Part shown: positions 11,074-22,505 of the stretch, piece after piece | Position numbering within the stretch: position 1 is the first letter of the stretch | How the letters are laid out: each line of letters opens with the position of its first letter | Origin: Cannabis sativa | Lineage: Eukaryota; Streptophyta; Magnoliopsida; Rosales; Cannabaceae | Length of the DNA stretch: 64,000 nt | Direction: 5' to 3' | Assembly: GCF_029168945.1 (NCBI RefSeq) | Contig: NC_083603.1 | Coordinates: 32,709,396-32,773,395, forward strand | Notes under the pieces: generated by a model | What the model saw: the letters and a program-made list of their open reading frames with translations, nothing else | Database searches by the model: none | Told to the model about the DNA's origin: nothing | Made by a program: the position numbers and the translations under genes

Positions 11074-12805
11074 TGTTGGGTTTTATGCCCTAAATAAAAC
11101 TCATTTCAATATAATCAGATTTACTTATTAATATAGATCAGAAATAACATTTAATGTTACATGGTTCACATGATTTATTTCATGATTATATGTACATAAT
11201 GTATGAATTCATCTGAAACCCTTTTCACATACTTGATCCTGTTTATTGTGCTGTCAACACATTGGAAAGTAAACATGACTATGTGAATAAAGTTTCCTAG
11301 ATTTATCAGACATAGGGTTTTACTGATATGATAATCTACAACAGAGTTTACTTGCATTTGGAGAAGTGCTATGTTCTTTCCATAGCATTGGTTAAAGTAA
11401 AGCTCAGGTTGGATGCATGGAGTATGCATCGGAAGGGACCGATATTGAACTTTGACTTAGATTTATTAAACTTACCGTAATATCTATTCAAGTCAATATC
11501 GCCTAGTTGATCCTAGATCAAATGTTCTTAATCCTGTTATGATTAGGCTCAATCTTGAAAGGCTATTCGTGTTCTTTGATTTGTTAGTTAAGCCTACTTT
11601 TAGGTCAGGGTGATACGTACATTTTGGGAACACGGTAGTGCAATTGAGTGGGAGCGCTAGCATAAACATGGAATCTATAGCTTTTATCTGGCGAATAGTA
11701 AGCAAAGGATGATCTCCTTCGAGCTTGACCAAACGAACATAAATGGTGGAGTACTCATTTCACATAAGCTGAAATATCATTTATACGGGGTCAAGTGTTT
11801 TAAGGAATAAATACATTGTAGGGTGTAACGGTAATTTAATCCCTTTACAGTGTAGATCATTCATATAGAGGATCATTGATCAAATTAGGATTATAACAAT
11901 GGATAACTAATGATGTGTCTATATGGTGGAACATATAGAGCATTCTATATACTGAGAGTGCAATTCTAAGTTCTATGCGTGGATTTAACGAAGAATTAAT
12001 AAGTTAGTGAATTTTAGTGCTAAATTCTTGATCTACTTATTGGAAGCTCGGTTATATAGACCCATGGTCCCCGCACTAGTTGAAATAATATTGCTTGTAA
12101 GACTCATGTAATTGGTTTTGATTAATCAATTATAATTCTCAATTTAGACTATGTCTATTTGTGAAATTTTCACTAAGTAAGGGCGAAATTGTAAAGAAAG
12201 AGTTTTAGGGGCATATTTGTTAATTATGATACTTTGTATGGTTCAATTAATAAATATGATAAATGACAATATTATTTAATAATTATTTATAGTTATTAAA
12301 TAGTTAGAATGGGCATTTAAATGGTTGAATTAGAAAATTGGCATTTTTTAGAAAATCAGATGCAGAAAAGATAAAACTGCAAAATTGCAAAAAGTGAGGC
12401 CCAAATCCACTATGTAGGGCCGGCCACTTTTGTAGGAAATTTAAACTGATTTTTTCATTATTTTAATGCCAAATAATTCAAACCTAACCCTAGTGGAATG
12501 CTATAAATAGATAGTGAAGGCTTCAGGAAATTTACACTTAAATTTCTACACTACTGATTCAGAAAAAACTGAGCCTTCTCTCTTCCTATCTTTAGCTACC
12601 ACTTCTTCTTTCTCTTCCTTTGAATTTCGAACTACCTTAGTGTGAGAGTAGTGCCCACACACATCAAGTGATACCTCAATCATAGTGAGGAAGATCGTGA
12701 AGAAAGATCATCAGCAAAGGAGTTTAGCATCAAAGATTTAGAGAAAGAGATCCAGGTTCAGATATTGATAATGCTCTGCTACAGAAAGGAATCAAGGGCT
12801 AGATA
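11074..12805 (+). repeat. 3' LTR (C) of copia element I, 3' end truncated
   Basis: Closely matches LTR B up to AAGGGCTAGATA and then switches to LTR A-type sequence that belongs earlier in the LTR. The last roughly 150 bp of LTR C is missing. The six bases TAGATA at the switch are shared by both parents. Confidence 0.88.
12502..12509 (+). promoter_or_regulatory. TATA box of LTR C
   Basis: TATAAATA in the conserved LTR context. As it lies in a 3' LTR, it could only drive readout into the flanking element II sequence. Confidence 0.6.
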
Positions 12806-13256
12806 GTGAAGGCTTCAGGAAAATTACACTTTTTTCTGACACTTTCTGAATGAGAAAAACCTGAGCCTTCTCTCTCCCTATCTTTGGCCGAACCCACTCT
12901 CTCTCTCTTCCTCTTGAATTTCGAAATCCTTAGTGTATGAGTAGTGCCCACACACAGCAAGTGATACCTCCATCATAGTAAGGAAGATCGTGAAGAAAGA
13001 CTTTCAGCAAAAAGGAGTTTCAGCATCAAAGATTCAGAGAAAGAGATCCAGGTTCAGATATTGATAATGCTCTGCTACAGAAAGGAATCAAGGGCTAGAT
13101 ATCTGAACGGAAGGAGTCATATTATTCCACTGCACCCAATGTAAGGTTTCCTAAACTTTATATGTGTTTATTTCATCGTTTTAGAAAGTTCATATTTAAG
13201 GTGTTATAAACATACTTGTGAGTAGATCTAAGATCCTGGTAAAATAAATTCCAAAA
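12806..13256 (+). repeat. A-type copia LTR tail
   Basis: Repeats 2530-2780 of LTR A (as 12806-13056) with a few differences, then carries on to the normal LTR end, here CCAAAA. It closes the composite insertion just before the AGAAC duplication. Joined to LTR C by a TAGATA microhomology. Confidence 0.85.
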
Positions 13257-13261
13257 AGAAC
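13257..13261. other. Target site duplication AGAAC (right copy)
   Basis: Partner of the copy at 1083-1087. The interrupted minus-strand LTR resumes at 13262 with ACGAATAGCC. Confidence 0.9.
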
Positions 13262-13768
13262 ACGAATAGCCTTTCAAGATTGAGCCTAATCTTAACAGGA
13301 TTAAGATCATTTGATCTAGGATCAACTTGGCGATATTGACTTGAATAGATTCTACGGTAAGTTTAATTAAATCTAAGTCAAAGTTCAATATCGGTCCTTT
13401 CCGATGCATACTCCATGTATCCAACCTGAGCTTTACTTTAACCAATGTTCTGGAAAGAACATAGTATTTCTCCAAATACAAGTAAACTCTTGTTGTAGAT
13501 TATCATATCAGTAAAACCCTGTGTCTGATAAATCTAGGAAACTTTATTCACATAGTCATGTTTACTTTCCAATGTGATGACAGCACAATAAACATGATCA
13601 AGTATGTGAAAAGGGTTTAAGATGAATTTATAAATCAAATAGACAAGCAATTGATAAAGTGAACCAAAACATACACAAATGAATGAAAAATACTTCTGTT
13701 TCTTTATTGATGTTGAATAAAATAGATTACACTGAAATGGAGTTTAATTTAGGGCATAAAACCTAACA
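13262..13768 (-). repeat. 3' LTR of copia element II, second part
   Basis: Continuation of the LTR cut at 1087. It matches 21571-22077 and ends on the plus strand with CCTAACA, i.e. TGTTAGG at the LTR start on the minus strand. Confidence 0.92.
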
Positions 13769-13783
13769 AACTCCCACTTGCAC
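13769..13783 (-). other. Polypurine tract of copia element II
   Basis: On the minus strand GTGCAAGTGGGAGTT runs directly into the TGTTAGG start of the 3' LTR. It is the expected plus-strand DNA primer site. Confidence 0.82.
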
Positions 13784-13797
13784 TAATATAAAACTAA

Positions 13798-14330
13798 TTA
13801 GTACATATCAATTAATCCTAAATTCTGACGGTGCTTTTCAAAGGCTGTCACGGCCAGGACTTTGGTAAATGGATCAGCTAGGTTGTCCTCTGTGTCAACT
13901 TTCTCAACTAGTACATCCCCTCTTGCCACGTATTCTCTGATAATGTGATACTTCCTTTCAATATGTTTGCTTCTCTTGTGGCTTCGAGGTTCTTTACTGT
14001 TTGCTATTGCTCCATTGTTATCACAGAGTAGTACCAGAGGCTTTTCCATTCCAGGAACAACTCCTATGCTGGTGAAGAACTTTCTTAGCCAGACAAGTTC
14101 TTTAGCAGCTTCTACGTCGCTATGTATTCGGCTTCCATAGTTGAGTCCGATATCGCGGTTTGTTTAGCACTTCTCCAAACCACCGCTCCACCCCCAAGAG
14201 TAAACACCATCCCGTATGTAGATTTCCCGTCTTCAAGACTTGCTTGGAAATCCGAATCGGTTGTAGCCTATGGGATTTAAAGCACCACCCTTGTAGACTA
14301 ACACAAGATTCCTTGTACTCTTTAAGTATT
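13798..14330 (-). pseudogene. Copia RNase H domain, element II
   Basis: End of pol, removing RNA from the hybrid during reverse transcription. On the minus strand the first half reads DSDFQASLEDGKSTYG ... MEAEYIA at about 14262-14118, with stops at each side. A clean 83-codon stretch (13798-14049) then has LLCDNNGAI, KRSKHIERKYHIIREYV and VDTEDNLADPFTK, typical of the copia RNase H end. Acidic residues expected at the active site (DSD, EAEY, CDNN) are visible. At least two stops and a frame change separate the pieces, so the domain cannot be made as one protein. Confidence 0.85.
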
Positions 14331-15045
14331 TCGAATATACTTAATCGCATTCCAATGTTCTTGTCCCGGATTAGATCGATACTCGCTCACGATTCCAACT
14401 GCATAACAGATGTCAGGTCTAGTGCATAACATTGCATACATTAGACTTCCAACTGCAGAGGCATAGGGAATTTTCGCCATGTCCTCTATCTCTTGAGGAT
14501 CAGTCGGAGACTGTTCCTTACATAGACGAATACCATATCTAGAAGGCATGTTTGCCCCATTGGTGTTGGTCATGGAGAATCTCTCTAAGACTTTGTCTAT
14601 GTAGGTTGTTTGAGAGAGCAAGAGATCTGTTCTTCCGGTTTCTGATAATCTGAATACCAAGAACATAGGCTGCTTCACCCAAATCTTTCATATCGAATTG
14701 AGTGTTGAGCCATTCCTTGATGTGAGTCATTTTCTTGACATTGTTTCCAATGATCAAAATGTCATCAACATAAAGGACCAGGAATACTACTACTTGGTCT
14801 TCCTTGAGTTGGTAAACACAAGGTTCATCTTCATTCTGAAGAAAGCCGTAGGTCTTGATGATTTCATCAAACCTTTTGTTCCATGAGCGAGAAGCTTGCT
14901 TAAGTCCATAGATAGACCTGTTTAACTTGCAAACTTTCTTTTCCCCGCCTGTGAAGAACATAACCTTCTGGTTGGTCCATATAGATGGTTTCTTCAAGTA
15001 CCCCATTAAGGAAGGCAGTCTTGACATCCATTTGCCAGATTTCAT
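14322..15045 (-). pseudogene. Copia reverse transcriptase, C-terminal part, element II
   Basis: Two overlapping minus-strand frames. 14539-15045 carries VCKLNRSIYGLKQASRSWN, VVFLVLYVDDILIIGN and IKEWLNTQFDMKDLGEA, which are RT palm motifs including the catalytic YVDD. 14322-14678 carries on in another frame with LSQTTYIDKVLERF, PYASAVGSLMYAMLCTRPD and NPGQEHWNAIKYI, the RT-RNase H connection. The frameshift falls around 14640-14680, where the protein should run from GEAAYVLGIQIIRN into the Arg-Lys-Arg-rich stretch. Upstream it connects, again by a frameshift near 14960-15045, with the integrase-RT frame. The protein is not functional as encoded. Confidence 0.9.
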
Positions 15046-17155
15046 AATCGAAAGCAGCAGCTATGGAGAGAAGAATTCGGATGGATTTGAGCATGGCAAC
15101 AGGACTAAAAGTTTTCTCATAGTCCACGCCTTCTCTTTGGGTATAACCCTTGGCTACAAGTCTAGCTTTAAAAGTTTCGACTTCGCCTCCAGCTCCTCTT
15201 TTCTTCTTGTAAACCCACTTGCATCCTATCGGATGATAGTCGTCAGGTGCGTCTACATATTCCCAGACTTTGTTCTTTTTCATGGAATCCATTTCTGAAT
15301 CCATGCCGGCTGACCATCGTTTCCGTTGCGGACTAGCCATTGCCTGTTTATAGGTTAATGGATCGTCATCAATACCGTCACCTACGACCATATTGATTTC
15401 ACCATCCAAGCCATAACAAGCAGGTTTTGTTGAAACCCTCCCACTACGACGAGGTACGGTTGTCTTCTGAACAAAAACTTTAGTAGTGGATTTCTCAGTT
15501 TGTTCAACTGAGGGAGTGGGATTGTCCTCTTCACGTGTGGAAGGGAACGAAACATTGAAAGGACTTATATCTGAAAGCATTTCCTCCAACACTACTTTAC
15601 TTTGTGATTTGAAATTCTTAATATAGTCATCTTCAAGGAAAGTGGCATTTGTAGAAACAAACACTTTATCATCCTTGCGACTATAAAATAGTCCACCCCT
15701 AGTCTCTTTAGAATTACCGACAAACATGCAAACTTCAGTTCGTGACTCAAGTTTGCCGTCTTTCTTTCTTAAGACATGAGCAAGGCACCCCCAGATTCTG
15801 TAATGGCGTAAACTAGGTGTACGACCATTCCAAAGTTCTAAAGGTGTCTTAGGGATTGATTTAGATGGAACAAAATTTAAAATGTCGGTTGCCATCTGAA
15901 TTGCATATCCCCAGAAGGACGTAGGTAGAGTTGAAAAACTAAGCATAGACCTAACCATTTCCAAAAGCGTGCGATTCCGTCTTTCTGCAACCCCATTTTG
16001 TTGTGGAGTGCTAGGGGCGGTTAATTGGGATTCAATTCCAAGTTCAATTAAATGATCTTTGAACTGCATATCCATATATTCTCCACCCCTATCAGTTCGC
16101 AAGATCTTTAATGATTTACCTAATTGGTTTTGGGCCAAAGCATGAAATTCTTGAAACTTTGCAAATGTTTCAGATTTCTTATGCATAAGGTAAATATGTC
16201 CATATCTAGAGTAATCGTCAATGAAAGTGACAAAGTACTCATAACCACCTCGGGCTTTGACATTCAAAGGTCCGCAGACATCGGAATGCACTAACCCTAG
16301 GGGTTGTTTGGCACGCTCTCCCTTTGCAGAGAAAGAACGTTTAGTCATTTTTCCTTCCAGGCAGGACTCGCATACTGGCAATTCACCTAAGACGACATTT
16401 TTCAATGGACCGTCTTTGGTTAGCCTATTGAGTCTATCAAAGCCTATATGACCTAAACGTAAATGCCATAGATATGTTTCATTATCATCATCAATCTTTT
16501 GCTTTTTGTGGTTTCTAGGTTTAGCTACTTTAAAAAGTTCGTTATGTAGGGCAAATGGTGTTTCTGGTCTAAGAACATAAAGCCCCTGTTCGATGGATGC
16601 AACACAAATCTGAATGTCATTTCGAGAAATGGTAGAACCAGAATCCAAAAAATCTAATTTGTATTGTTGCAATTGTAAGCATGAAACAGAAACCAAGTTT
16701 CTACTGAAATTTGGAATGTATAAGACATTGTCTAATTCCAAAATTCTGTTTTGAAACTTGAGTTTGGCTTTTCCTCTAGCTCTAACCGAAACCATTTCGC
16801 CATTACCAACTTTAAGTTTTAACTCTCTAGATTTCAAATAATTCCAATTCTCAAGCAATCGCAATGAACAACTTACATGGTTTGTAGACCCAGAATCAAG
16901 AATCCAAATGGATTTATCATTCTCTAACACACATGATTCGAAGACTAAAGCATTACTGCTTATTCGTTTGTTAATTGTTGTTCCTGCTAGTTCATTTTGT
17001 TGTGAAGTATAAATTGAGGAAGTGGAATCACTTTCTCTTATCTTCTCAACTAAGCTTGAAGTAGTAGGATTTATGGAGTTATGAACTATTTGCTCTTTAG
17101 AGTGAACAATTCCCAGCTTACCTGCTTTCTGGAATTTAAAGTCCATCATGAGCAT
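14900..17155 (-). CDS. Copia pol: protease, integrase and RT N-terminus, element II
   Basis: The longest open frame in the window, 751 codons. Visible domains: aspartic protease DSGS at about residues 87-90; GAG-pre-integrase with His231/His236 and Cys262/Cys265 zinc site; integrase core with Asp292, Asp355 and Glu391 (SDVCGPL, LRTDRGGEY, VAERRNRTLLEM); then from about residue 610 the RT fingers (GCKWVYKKK, FKARLVAKGYTQ, QMDVKTAFLNG with Asp710). It stops after a frameshift, before the YVDD motif, which lies in the next frame. The start is arbitrary: no gag precedes it, and the protein likely began as part of a gag-pol frame. Sequence before the protease (residues 1-70) resembles no domain I know. 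Confidence 0.9.
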   Translation of the reverse strand: MLMMDFKFQKAGKLGIVHSKEQIVHNSINPTTSSLVEKIRESDSTSSIYTSQQNELAGTTINKRISSNALVFESCVLENDKSIWILDSGSTNHVSCSLRLLENWNYLKSRELKLKVGNGEMVSVRARGKAKLKFQNRILELDNVLYIPNFSRNLVSVSCLQLQQYKLDFLDSGSTISRNDIQICVASIEQGLYVLRPETPFALHNELFKVAKPRNHKKQKIDDDNETYLWHLRLGHIGFDRLNRLTKDGPLKNVVLGELPVCESCLEGKMTKRSFSAKGERAKQPLGLVHSDVCGPLNVKARGGYEYFVTFIDDYSRYGHIYLMHKKSETFAKFQEFHALAQNQLGKSLKILRTDRGGEYMDMQFKDHLIELGIESQLTAPSTPQQNGVAERRNRTLLEMVRSMLSFSTLPTSFWGYAIQMATDILNFVPSKSIPKTPLELWNGRTPSLRHYRIWGCLAHVLRKKDGKLESRTEVCMFVGNSKETRGGLFYSRKDDKVFVSTNATFLEDDYIKNFKSQSKVVLEEMLSDISPFNVSFPSTREEDNPTPSVEQTEKSTTKVFVQKTTVPRRSGRVSTKPACYGLDGEINMVVGDGIDDDPLTYKQAMASPQRKRWSAGMDSEMDSMKKNKVWEYVDAPDDYHPIGCKWVYKKKRGAGGEVETFKARLVAKGYTQREGVDYEKTFSPVAMLKSIRILLSIAAAFDYEIWQMDVKTAFLNGVLEETIYMDQPEGYVLHRRGKESLQVKQVYLWT

Positions 17156-17824
17156 ATGTGAAGTATTACTCTGACGGAGTTTATAACTTCAAGTTCAATT
17201 GCTAAGATATTAACTAGGAGTGGAATGAGAAGGGGATTATAGACACTACAACACATCAATAAAACAGAAGTAAGGTTTTGGTTCAAAATTCATACACAAG
17301 TTCAGAAAATAACAAGTAATGACATATGTTATAGAAATACTAAATCTAACATAGTTTATTTTCCAAGGTTTCCAACATAATGAAATACAAAGGTCCCGGT
17401 AGGCGAGAGTCAAAGATAACATTAGTTGAATAGAGTTGTCAGCTCATCTAAAATTAAACATTTTAGCAACCTTTTATTCGATCAAAATGAGAATCCAACG
17501 TTGTCCCGGTAGGCGAGAGTCAAGGTTATTCTCATTTTATGAGCTTCCACCATTGTTTCATGTTTTATGAGTTTATCTTTAAGTAGTCACCGTAGGGGAG
17601 AGTCTAAATAGAGACGAAAACTCACAAAACACTTATCAAATGAAATCTTACGGTGTTAAAAGTGTTCAACGAATAACCATCCATAGGGGGACGAAGTCTA
17701 GCGTCTCGAGGTTATATTAAAAAAGTTTAACTATTGTAAGACCAACAATGGAGATCGAATATCTTTTGATTAAAATCTCATTATTTAAAAAATATATATA
17801 TGTATTTTGTATAATCATAATATT

Positions 17825-18180
17825 TGATATTATAATAATGAAAAATTACAAATTAAAGTTGGTTTAAATAAAAAATCAACTTTAATTAATTTTCAATTAT
17901 TATTTAATTTGAAAAATAAATTCAAATAAATATCGAACAAGTTCCATAATATAATAATGAAAAATTACAAATCAAAGTTGATTTAAATAAAAAATCAACT
18001 TTAATTAATTTTCAATTATTAATTAAATTCGAAAAATAAATTCGAATAATAAATGGAACAAGTTCCATAAAATAATAATCAAAAATTACAAATCAAAGTT
18101 GGTTTAAATAAAAATCAACTTTAATTAATTTTCAATTATTATTTAATTTCGAAAAATAAATTCGAATATTTAAATGGAAC
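17825..18180. repeat. AT-rich tandem repeat in leader II
   Basis: Three consecutive copies of a unit of about 120 bp containing AATAATGAAAAATTACAAAT, CAACTTTAATTAATTTTCAA and GGAACAAGTTCCATAA, differing by a few bases. Other leaders do not show this triplication, so it is private to this copy. Confidence 0.65.
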
Positions 18181-18745
18181 AAATTTGAAAATATCTCACT
18201 TAAGTTGTTTTAGAAGAATCTAAAAAATCAACTTAAATATCTTTCAAATCAGATTTAATTAAATTTAAAATTAAGTTGTAACCACTTAATTTGAAGATAT
18301 TCCATTTTAAGTTAATATTCGAAAAGATATTAACCTAAAAAATATCTAGAATATTCCATTTTAAGTTAATATTCGAAAAGATATTAACTTAAAAAATATC
18401 TAAAGAATCTTCATAACCAATGCCTAAAATTCCTCAACTTAATTTTTGAAATTTTAAATCCAAAAGATATTCAGATTTAAGTTGGTTAGTTGTAGATAAC
18501 TAAATATCAACTTAAATATGAATATTTAATGAAAAATTTAAATTAAGCTTCAGAAAGAATCTAGATGGTTATAATTCTATATTTAATTAAATACAAGAAA
18601 ATACATATAGTTTAGCTTAGAATATAAAATTCTTTAAACTATGATTTTCTAAATTAATTTCAAAATAAATGAAATTAATTATGTTGCTAATTAATTTTAA
18701 TTAGGTTAAACTAGTGTAATTAACCTAGTACAGTCATTCAAATCA

Positions 18746-18850
18746 GGCAAATGGGCCTTCACAATTGGGGTGGTTCATGTGAGGGGGTGCTGGGTTCAGT
18801 ATGTCGTACCCACTTCTATGGCTCCCAACTCTCACACAAGGCCCAAAAGA
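18746..18850 (-). other. Conserved foldable leader block (copy II)
   Basis: Reverse complement of the block at 6140-6240 with the same pairing segments (TGGGCCTT/AAGGCCCA and GTGTGAG with CTCACAT by one wobble pair). It stays the most GC-rich part of this leader. Confidence 0.6.
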
Positions 18851-19860
18851 GACGAATTTAACCTTAATAAGAACAACTGTTATTAATTGAATAGGCCCAA
18901 ATACTAAATGGGCCTAAATAAATTCTATCAAGAACTATGATAATTTATTTTAGCAACAACAACCTATATGCATCTATAATAAAATTAAACACATAGGCTC
19001 ACACAGGCACACTTTGGATGGATCCTATCATGTTGCTAGGTCATACACAGATAAAAGAAGATTGTAAATATACCTGTTACAAATTATTATCTTGACCAAG
19101 GGAGCCATCAGATCATTATATCTGGCAAAAAGTAACCATGGCTATTTGCAATCAAGTAATAATAGGTTTTGAAAACTTACACACAAGTTAAAACACATAC
19201 TCCTGCAACAAGGTTAGTTGGATAGTTGGATGTAGGATTTATTTAATTTTAAATTAAATAATTAATTTCGAAAATAATTAATTAAATAAAATAAATTTTT
19301 CGAAAATTAAAAAAAATTTGAAAAATAAAAAAAATTTTGAAATTTAATTAAATATTTAAATTTAAAATTAAACCTACAATTTTGAAAAATTAGGTTTCAA
19401 CCAACCTAAATATCATTTCAAAAAAAATTTGCTAACTACTTTTAAATTTTAAACATTATTTTATAAATAAAAATTAGAAAAGATAAATGAATTTCTTTTT
19501 CAAATTTTAAATGTAATTTAAATAAATAAAATAACAAAATTTAGAAAATTAGCAAAATATCTTATATCATTTAAAAATTACATGATTATAGTTATCTTAT
19601 TTTAAATTTAAGATAAGATAAGATATAATCAAATTTTAAAATAAGATAGATTTTTAAGCAAAAAGATAGATACTAATTCTATTCAAATTCAAATTACACT
19701 AATATCTTGAATTAAATTTAAAAAATATTAAATTAATTCAAAATGATAATTAGAATTGAATTAGGAATAGTAATAGTATAAATACAGAACTACACAAAAA
19801 ATCGGAAGTTAATTCCATGGAAAAGCATGAAAAAACGAAGAAAAACGAAAAAATTGTGAG

Positions 19861-19885
19861 CTGTACGGACAGTTTTCGCGATCGC
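19861..19885 (-). other. Palindromic motif pair near primer site (element II)
   Basis: CTGTACGGACAG (19861-19872) and GCGATCGC (19878-19885), the minus-strand equivalents of 4954-4978. Confidence 0.5.
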
Positions 19886-20160
19886 AGGAAAATTTCAGCA
19901 CAGCCCCGATTTTTTCGAATCTTCAAAAAATCATAACTAATTCAAATTAAATCGAAATTGAGTTCTGTAAAAAAGTAACTTGCTTAATTGTTTTCATACT
20001 ATCCAATAAAAATAATTCCAGAAACAGAATCGCAATTATTTTTCACGAAAATTCACAAACATCAATTAATCATCAAATAACACTCAATACAACATGATAC
20101 CATCCAAAAACATACAAACAATCGTTTTAAAGTCCAAATTTCTTGAAAGTAAATCAATTA

Positions 20161-20177
20161 CCATGGCTCTGATACCA
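20161..20177 (-). other. Primer binding site of copia element II
   Basis: On the minus strand TGGTATCAGAGCCATGG, two bases from the LTR end. It fits priming by initiator tRNA-Met and is the best preserved copia primer site of the window. Confidence 0.93.
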
Positions 20178-20179
20178 GT

Positions 20180-22077
20180 TGTTGGAAATTATTTTACCAG
20201 GATCTTAGATCTACACACAAGTATGTTTATTAACATCCTAAATAAGAACTTTCTAAAACGATAAATTAAACACATATAAAGTTTAAGAAACCTTACATTG
20301 GGTGCAGCAGAATAAATGACTCCTTCCGTTCAGATCTCTAACCCTTGAATCCTTTCTGTAGCAGAGTATTATCAAGATCTGAACCTGGATCTCTTTCTCT
20401 GAATCCTTGATGCTGAATCTCCTTTGCTGATGATCTTTCTTCACGATCTTCCTCACTATGATTGAGGTATTGCTTGCTGTGTGTGGGCACTGCTCTAATC
20501 ACTAAGGTAAGTTCGAAAAATGAAGGAAGAAGAGAGAGAGTGAGTGGCGGCTAGGGAAGAGAGATAGGAGGCTCAGGTTCTTCTAATTCAGAAAGTGTGA
20601 AGTGTAATTTTCCTAAAGCCTTCACTATCTATTTATAGCATTCCACTAGGGTTGGGTTTGAATTATTTGGCATTAAAATAATGAAAATATCAACTTAAAA
20701 AGCCTACAAAGGTGGCCGGCCATGGCTTAGTGGATTGGGCCTTACTTTTTGCAATTTTGCAATTTTAACACCTTTTGTATCTGATTTTCTCAAAAATGCC
20801 AATTTCCTAATTCAACCATTTAAATGCCAATTCTAACTATTTAATAACTATAAATAATTATTAAATAATATTTTCATTTATCATATTTATTAATTGAACC
20901 ATACAAAGTATCATAATTAACAAATATGCCCATATTAACTCTTTCTTTACAATTTCGCCCTTACTTAGTAAAAATTTCACAAATAGACATAGTCTAATTT
21001 GTGAATTATAATTGATTAATCAAAACCAATTACATGAGTCTTACAAACAATATTATCTCAACTAGTGGGGGGACCATGGGTCTATATAACCGAGCTTCCA
21101 ATAAGTAGATCAAGAATTTAGCACTAAAATTCACTAACTTATTAATTCTTCGTTGAATCCACGCATAGAACTTAGAATTGCACTCTCAGTATATAGAATG
21201 CTCTATATGTTCCACCATATAGACACATCATTTGTTATCCATTATTATAATCCTAATTTGATCAATGATCCTCTATATGAATGATCTACACAGTAAAGGG
21301 ATTAGATTACCGTAACACCCTACTATGTATTTTATCCTTAAAACACTTGACCCCGTATAAATGATATTTCAGCTTATGTGAAAAGAGATCTCCACCATTT
21401 ATTTTCGTTTGGTCAAGCTCGAAGGAGATCATCCTTTGCTTACTATTCGCCAGATAGAAGCTATAGATTCCATGTTTATGCTAGCGCTCCCACTCAATTG
21501 CACTACCGTGTTCCCAAAATGTACGTATCAACCTGACCTAAAAGTAGGCTAAACTAACAAATCAAAGAACACGAATAGCCTTTCAAGATTAAGCCTAATC
21601 ATAACAGGATTAAGATCATTTGATCTAGGATCAGCTTGGCGATATTGACTTGAATAGATTCTACGGTAAGTTTAATTAAATCTAAGTCAAAGTTCAATAT
21701 CGGTCCCTTCCGATGCATACTCCATGCATCCAACCTGAGCTTTACTTTAACCAATGTTCTGGAAAGAACATAGTATTTCTCCAAATACAAGTAAACTCTT
21801 GTTGTAGATTATCATATCAGTAAAACCCTGTGTCTGATAAATCTAGGAAACTTTATTCACATAGTCATGTTTACTTTCCAATGTGATGACATCACAATAA
21901 ACATGATCAAGTATGTGAAAAGGGTTTAAGATGAATTTATAAATCAAATAAACAAGCAATTGATAAAGTGAACCAAAACATACACAAATGAATGAAAAAT
22001 ACTTCTGTTTCTTTATTGATGTTGAATAAAATAGATTACATTGAAATGGAGTTTTATTTAGGGCATAAAACCTAACA
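20180..22077 (-). repeat. 5' LTR of copia element II
   Basis: Complete 1898-bp LTR, TGTTAGG...CCAACA on the minus strand, bordered by the primer site. Reference copy for the split LTR at 1-1087 and 13262-13768. Confidence 0.94.
20630..20637 (-). promoter_or_regulatory. TATA box of element II 5' LTR
   Basis: TATAAATA on the minus strand in the conserved copia context. Expected promoter of element II. Confidence 0.68.
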
Positions 22078-22505
22078 GGTCTCATTATCCAACTAATTCT
22101 TCTAAAGCTAAAAACCTAGTTTTCTTTCTAGGTTTATGAGACTTCTTCCTTCTTCTTCTTCTAATTTCAAAAATACTATAGCCATCTTCACAAACCAAGT
22201 TCAAGCCTTAGTGATTAAGTGCATGCCCACACATATCAAGTAAGTCCTCAATCATAGTGTGTAAGACTGTGAAGAATCCAAACAACAAGAAAGAGTTTCG
22301 GGCTCAGATCTTGGTGATACTCTGCTATAGAATGAATACAATGGTTAGAGATCTGAGCGGAAGGAGTCATTTAATTCCGCTGCAACCAATGTAAGGTTTC
22401 TCATACCTTTTATGTGTGTTTATTTTATATCGTTTTAGAAGTTCATGTTTAGGATGTTAAAAACATACTTGTTAGTAAATCTAGATCCTGGTAAAACATA
22501 TTCCA
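22078..22505 (+). repeat. Copia LTR 3'-end fragment
   Basis: Related to the last 430 bp of the plus-strand copia LTRs (GCCCACACATATCAAGTAAG, GATCTTGGTGATACTCTGCTA, CTAGATCCTGGTAAAACATA), ending ATTCCA without a primer site behind it. It carries a perfect hairpin AAACCTAG/CTAGGTTT at 22112-22135, extended by GTCTCAT (22079) and ATGAGAC (22136). More diverged than the other LTRs, so older. The first bases may include element II's target duplication. Confidence 0.72.

Larger units (their letters stand above)
1088..13256 (+). mobile_element. Composite copia insertion nested in LTR of element II
   Basis: A 12.2-kb plus-strand copia block inserted into the minus-strand LTR, flanked by AGAAC on both sides. 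It contains LTR A (1088-2780), LTR B (2781-4658), primer site, leader, decayed pol, LTR C (11074-12805) and an LTR tail (12806-13256) whose last six bases read CCAAAA instead of the usual CCAACA. The outer ends therefore belong to one insertion, while B to C looks like a second element placed in it and later rearranged. Confidence 0.88.
17156..20160 (-). other. AT-rich gag-less leader of copia element II
   Basis: Three kb between primer site and pol with no gag-like frame and no CCHC knuckle. It carries the family landmarks seen in element I: GCGATCGC at 19878, the foldable block at 18746-18850, and two copies of the CCCGGTAGGCGAGAGTCAA repeat at 17395 and 17506. It also has a local triplication of an AT-rich unit (AAAGTTGATTTAAATAAA and neighbours) at about 17825-18180. 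Confidence 0.75.
1..22077 (-). mobile_element. Ty1-copia element II (Angela/Tork-like), minus strand
   Basis: Nearly complete LTR retrotransposon read on the minus strand. Order from its 5' end: LTR (20180-22077), primer site (20161-20177), a 3-kb AT-rich leader without gag, a broken pol (17155 down to 13798), a purine tract (13769-13783) and the 3' LTR (13262-13768 plus 1-1087). The 3' LTR is split by the 12-kb composite at 1088-13256, and about 270 bp of it lies beyond the window start, judged by aligning position 1 with 20448 in the other LTR. Angela/Tork assignment rests on the RT and integrase motifs and is inference. The outer target duplication cannot be checked because the left end is outside the window. 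Confidence 0.9.
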
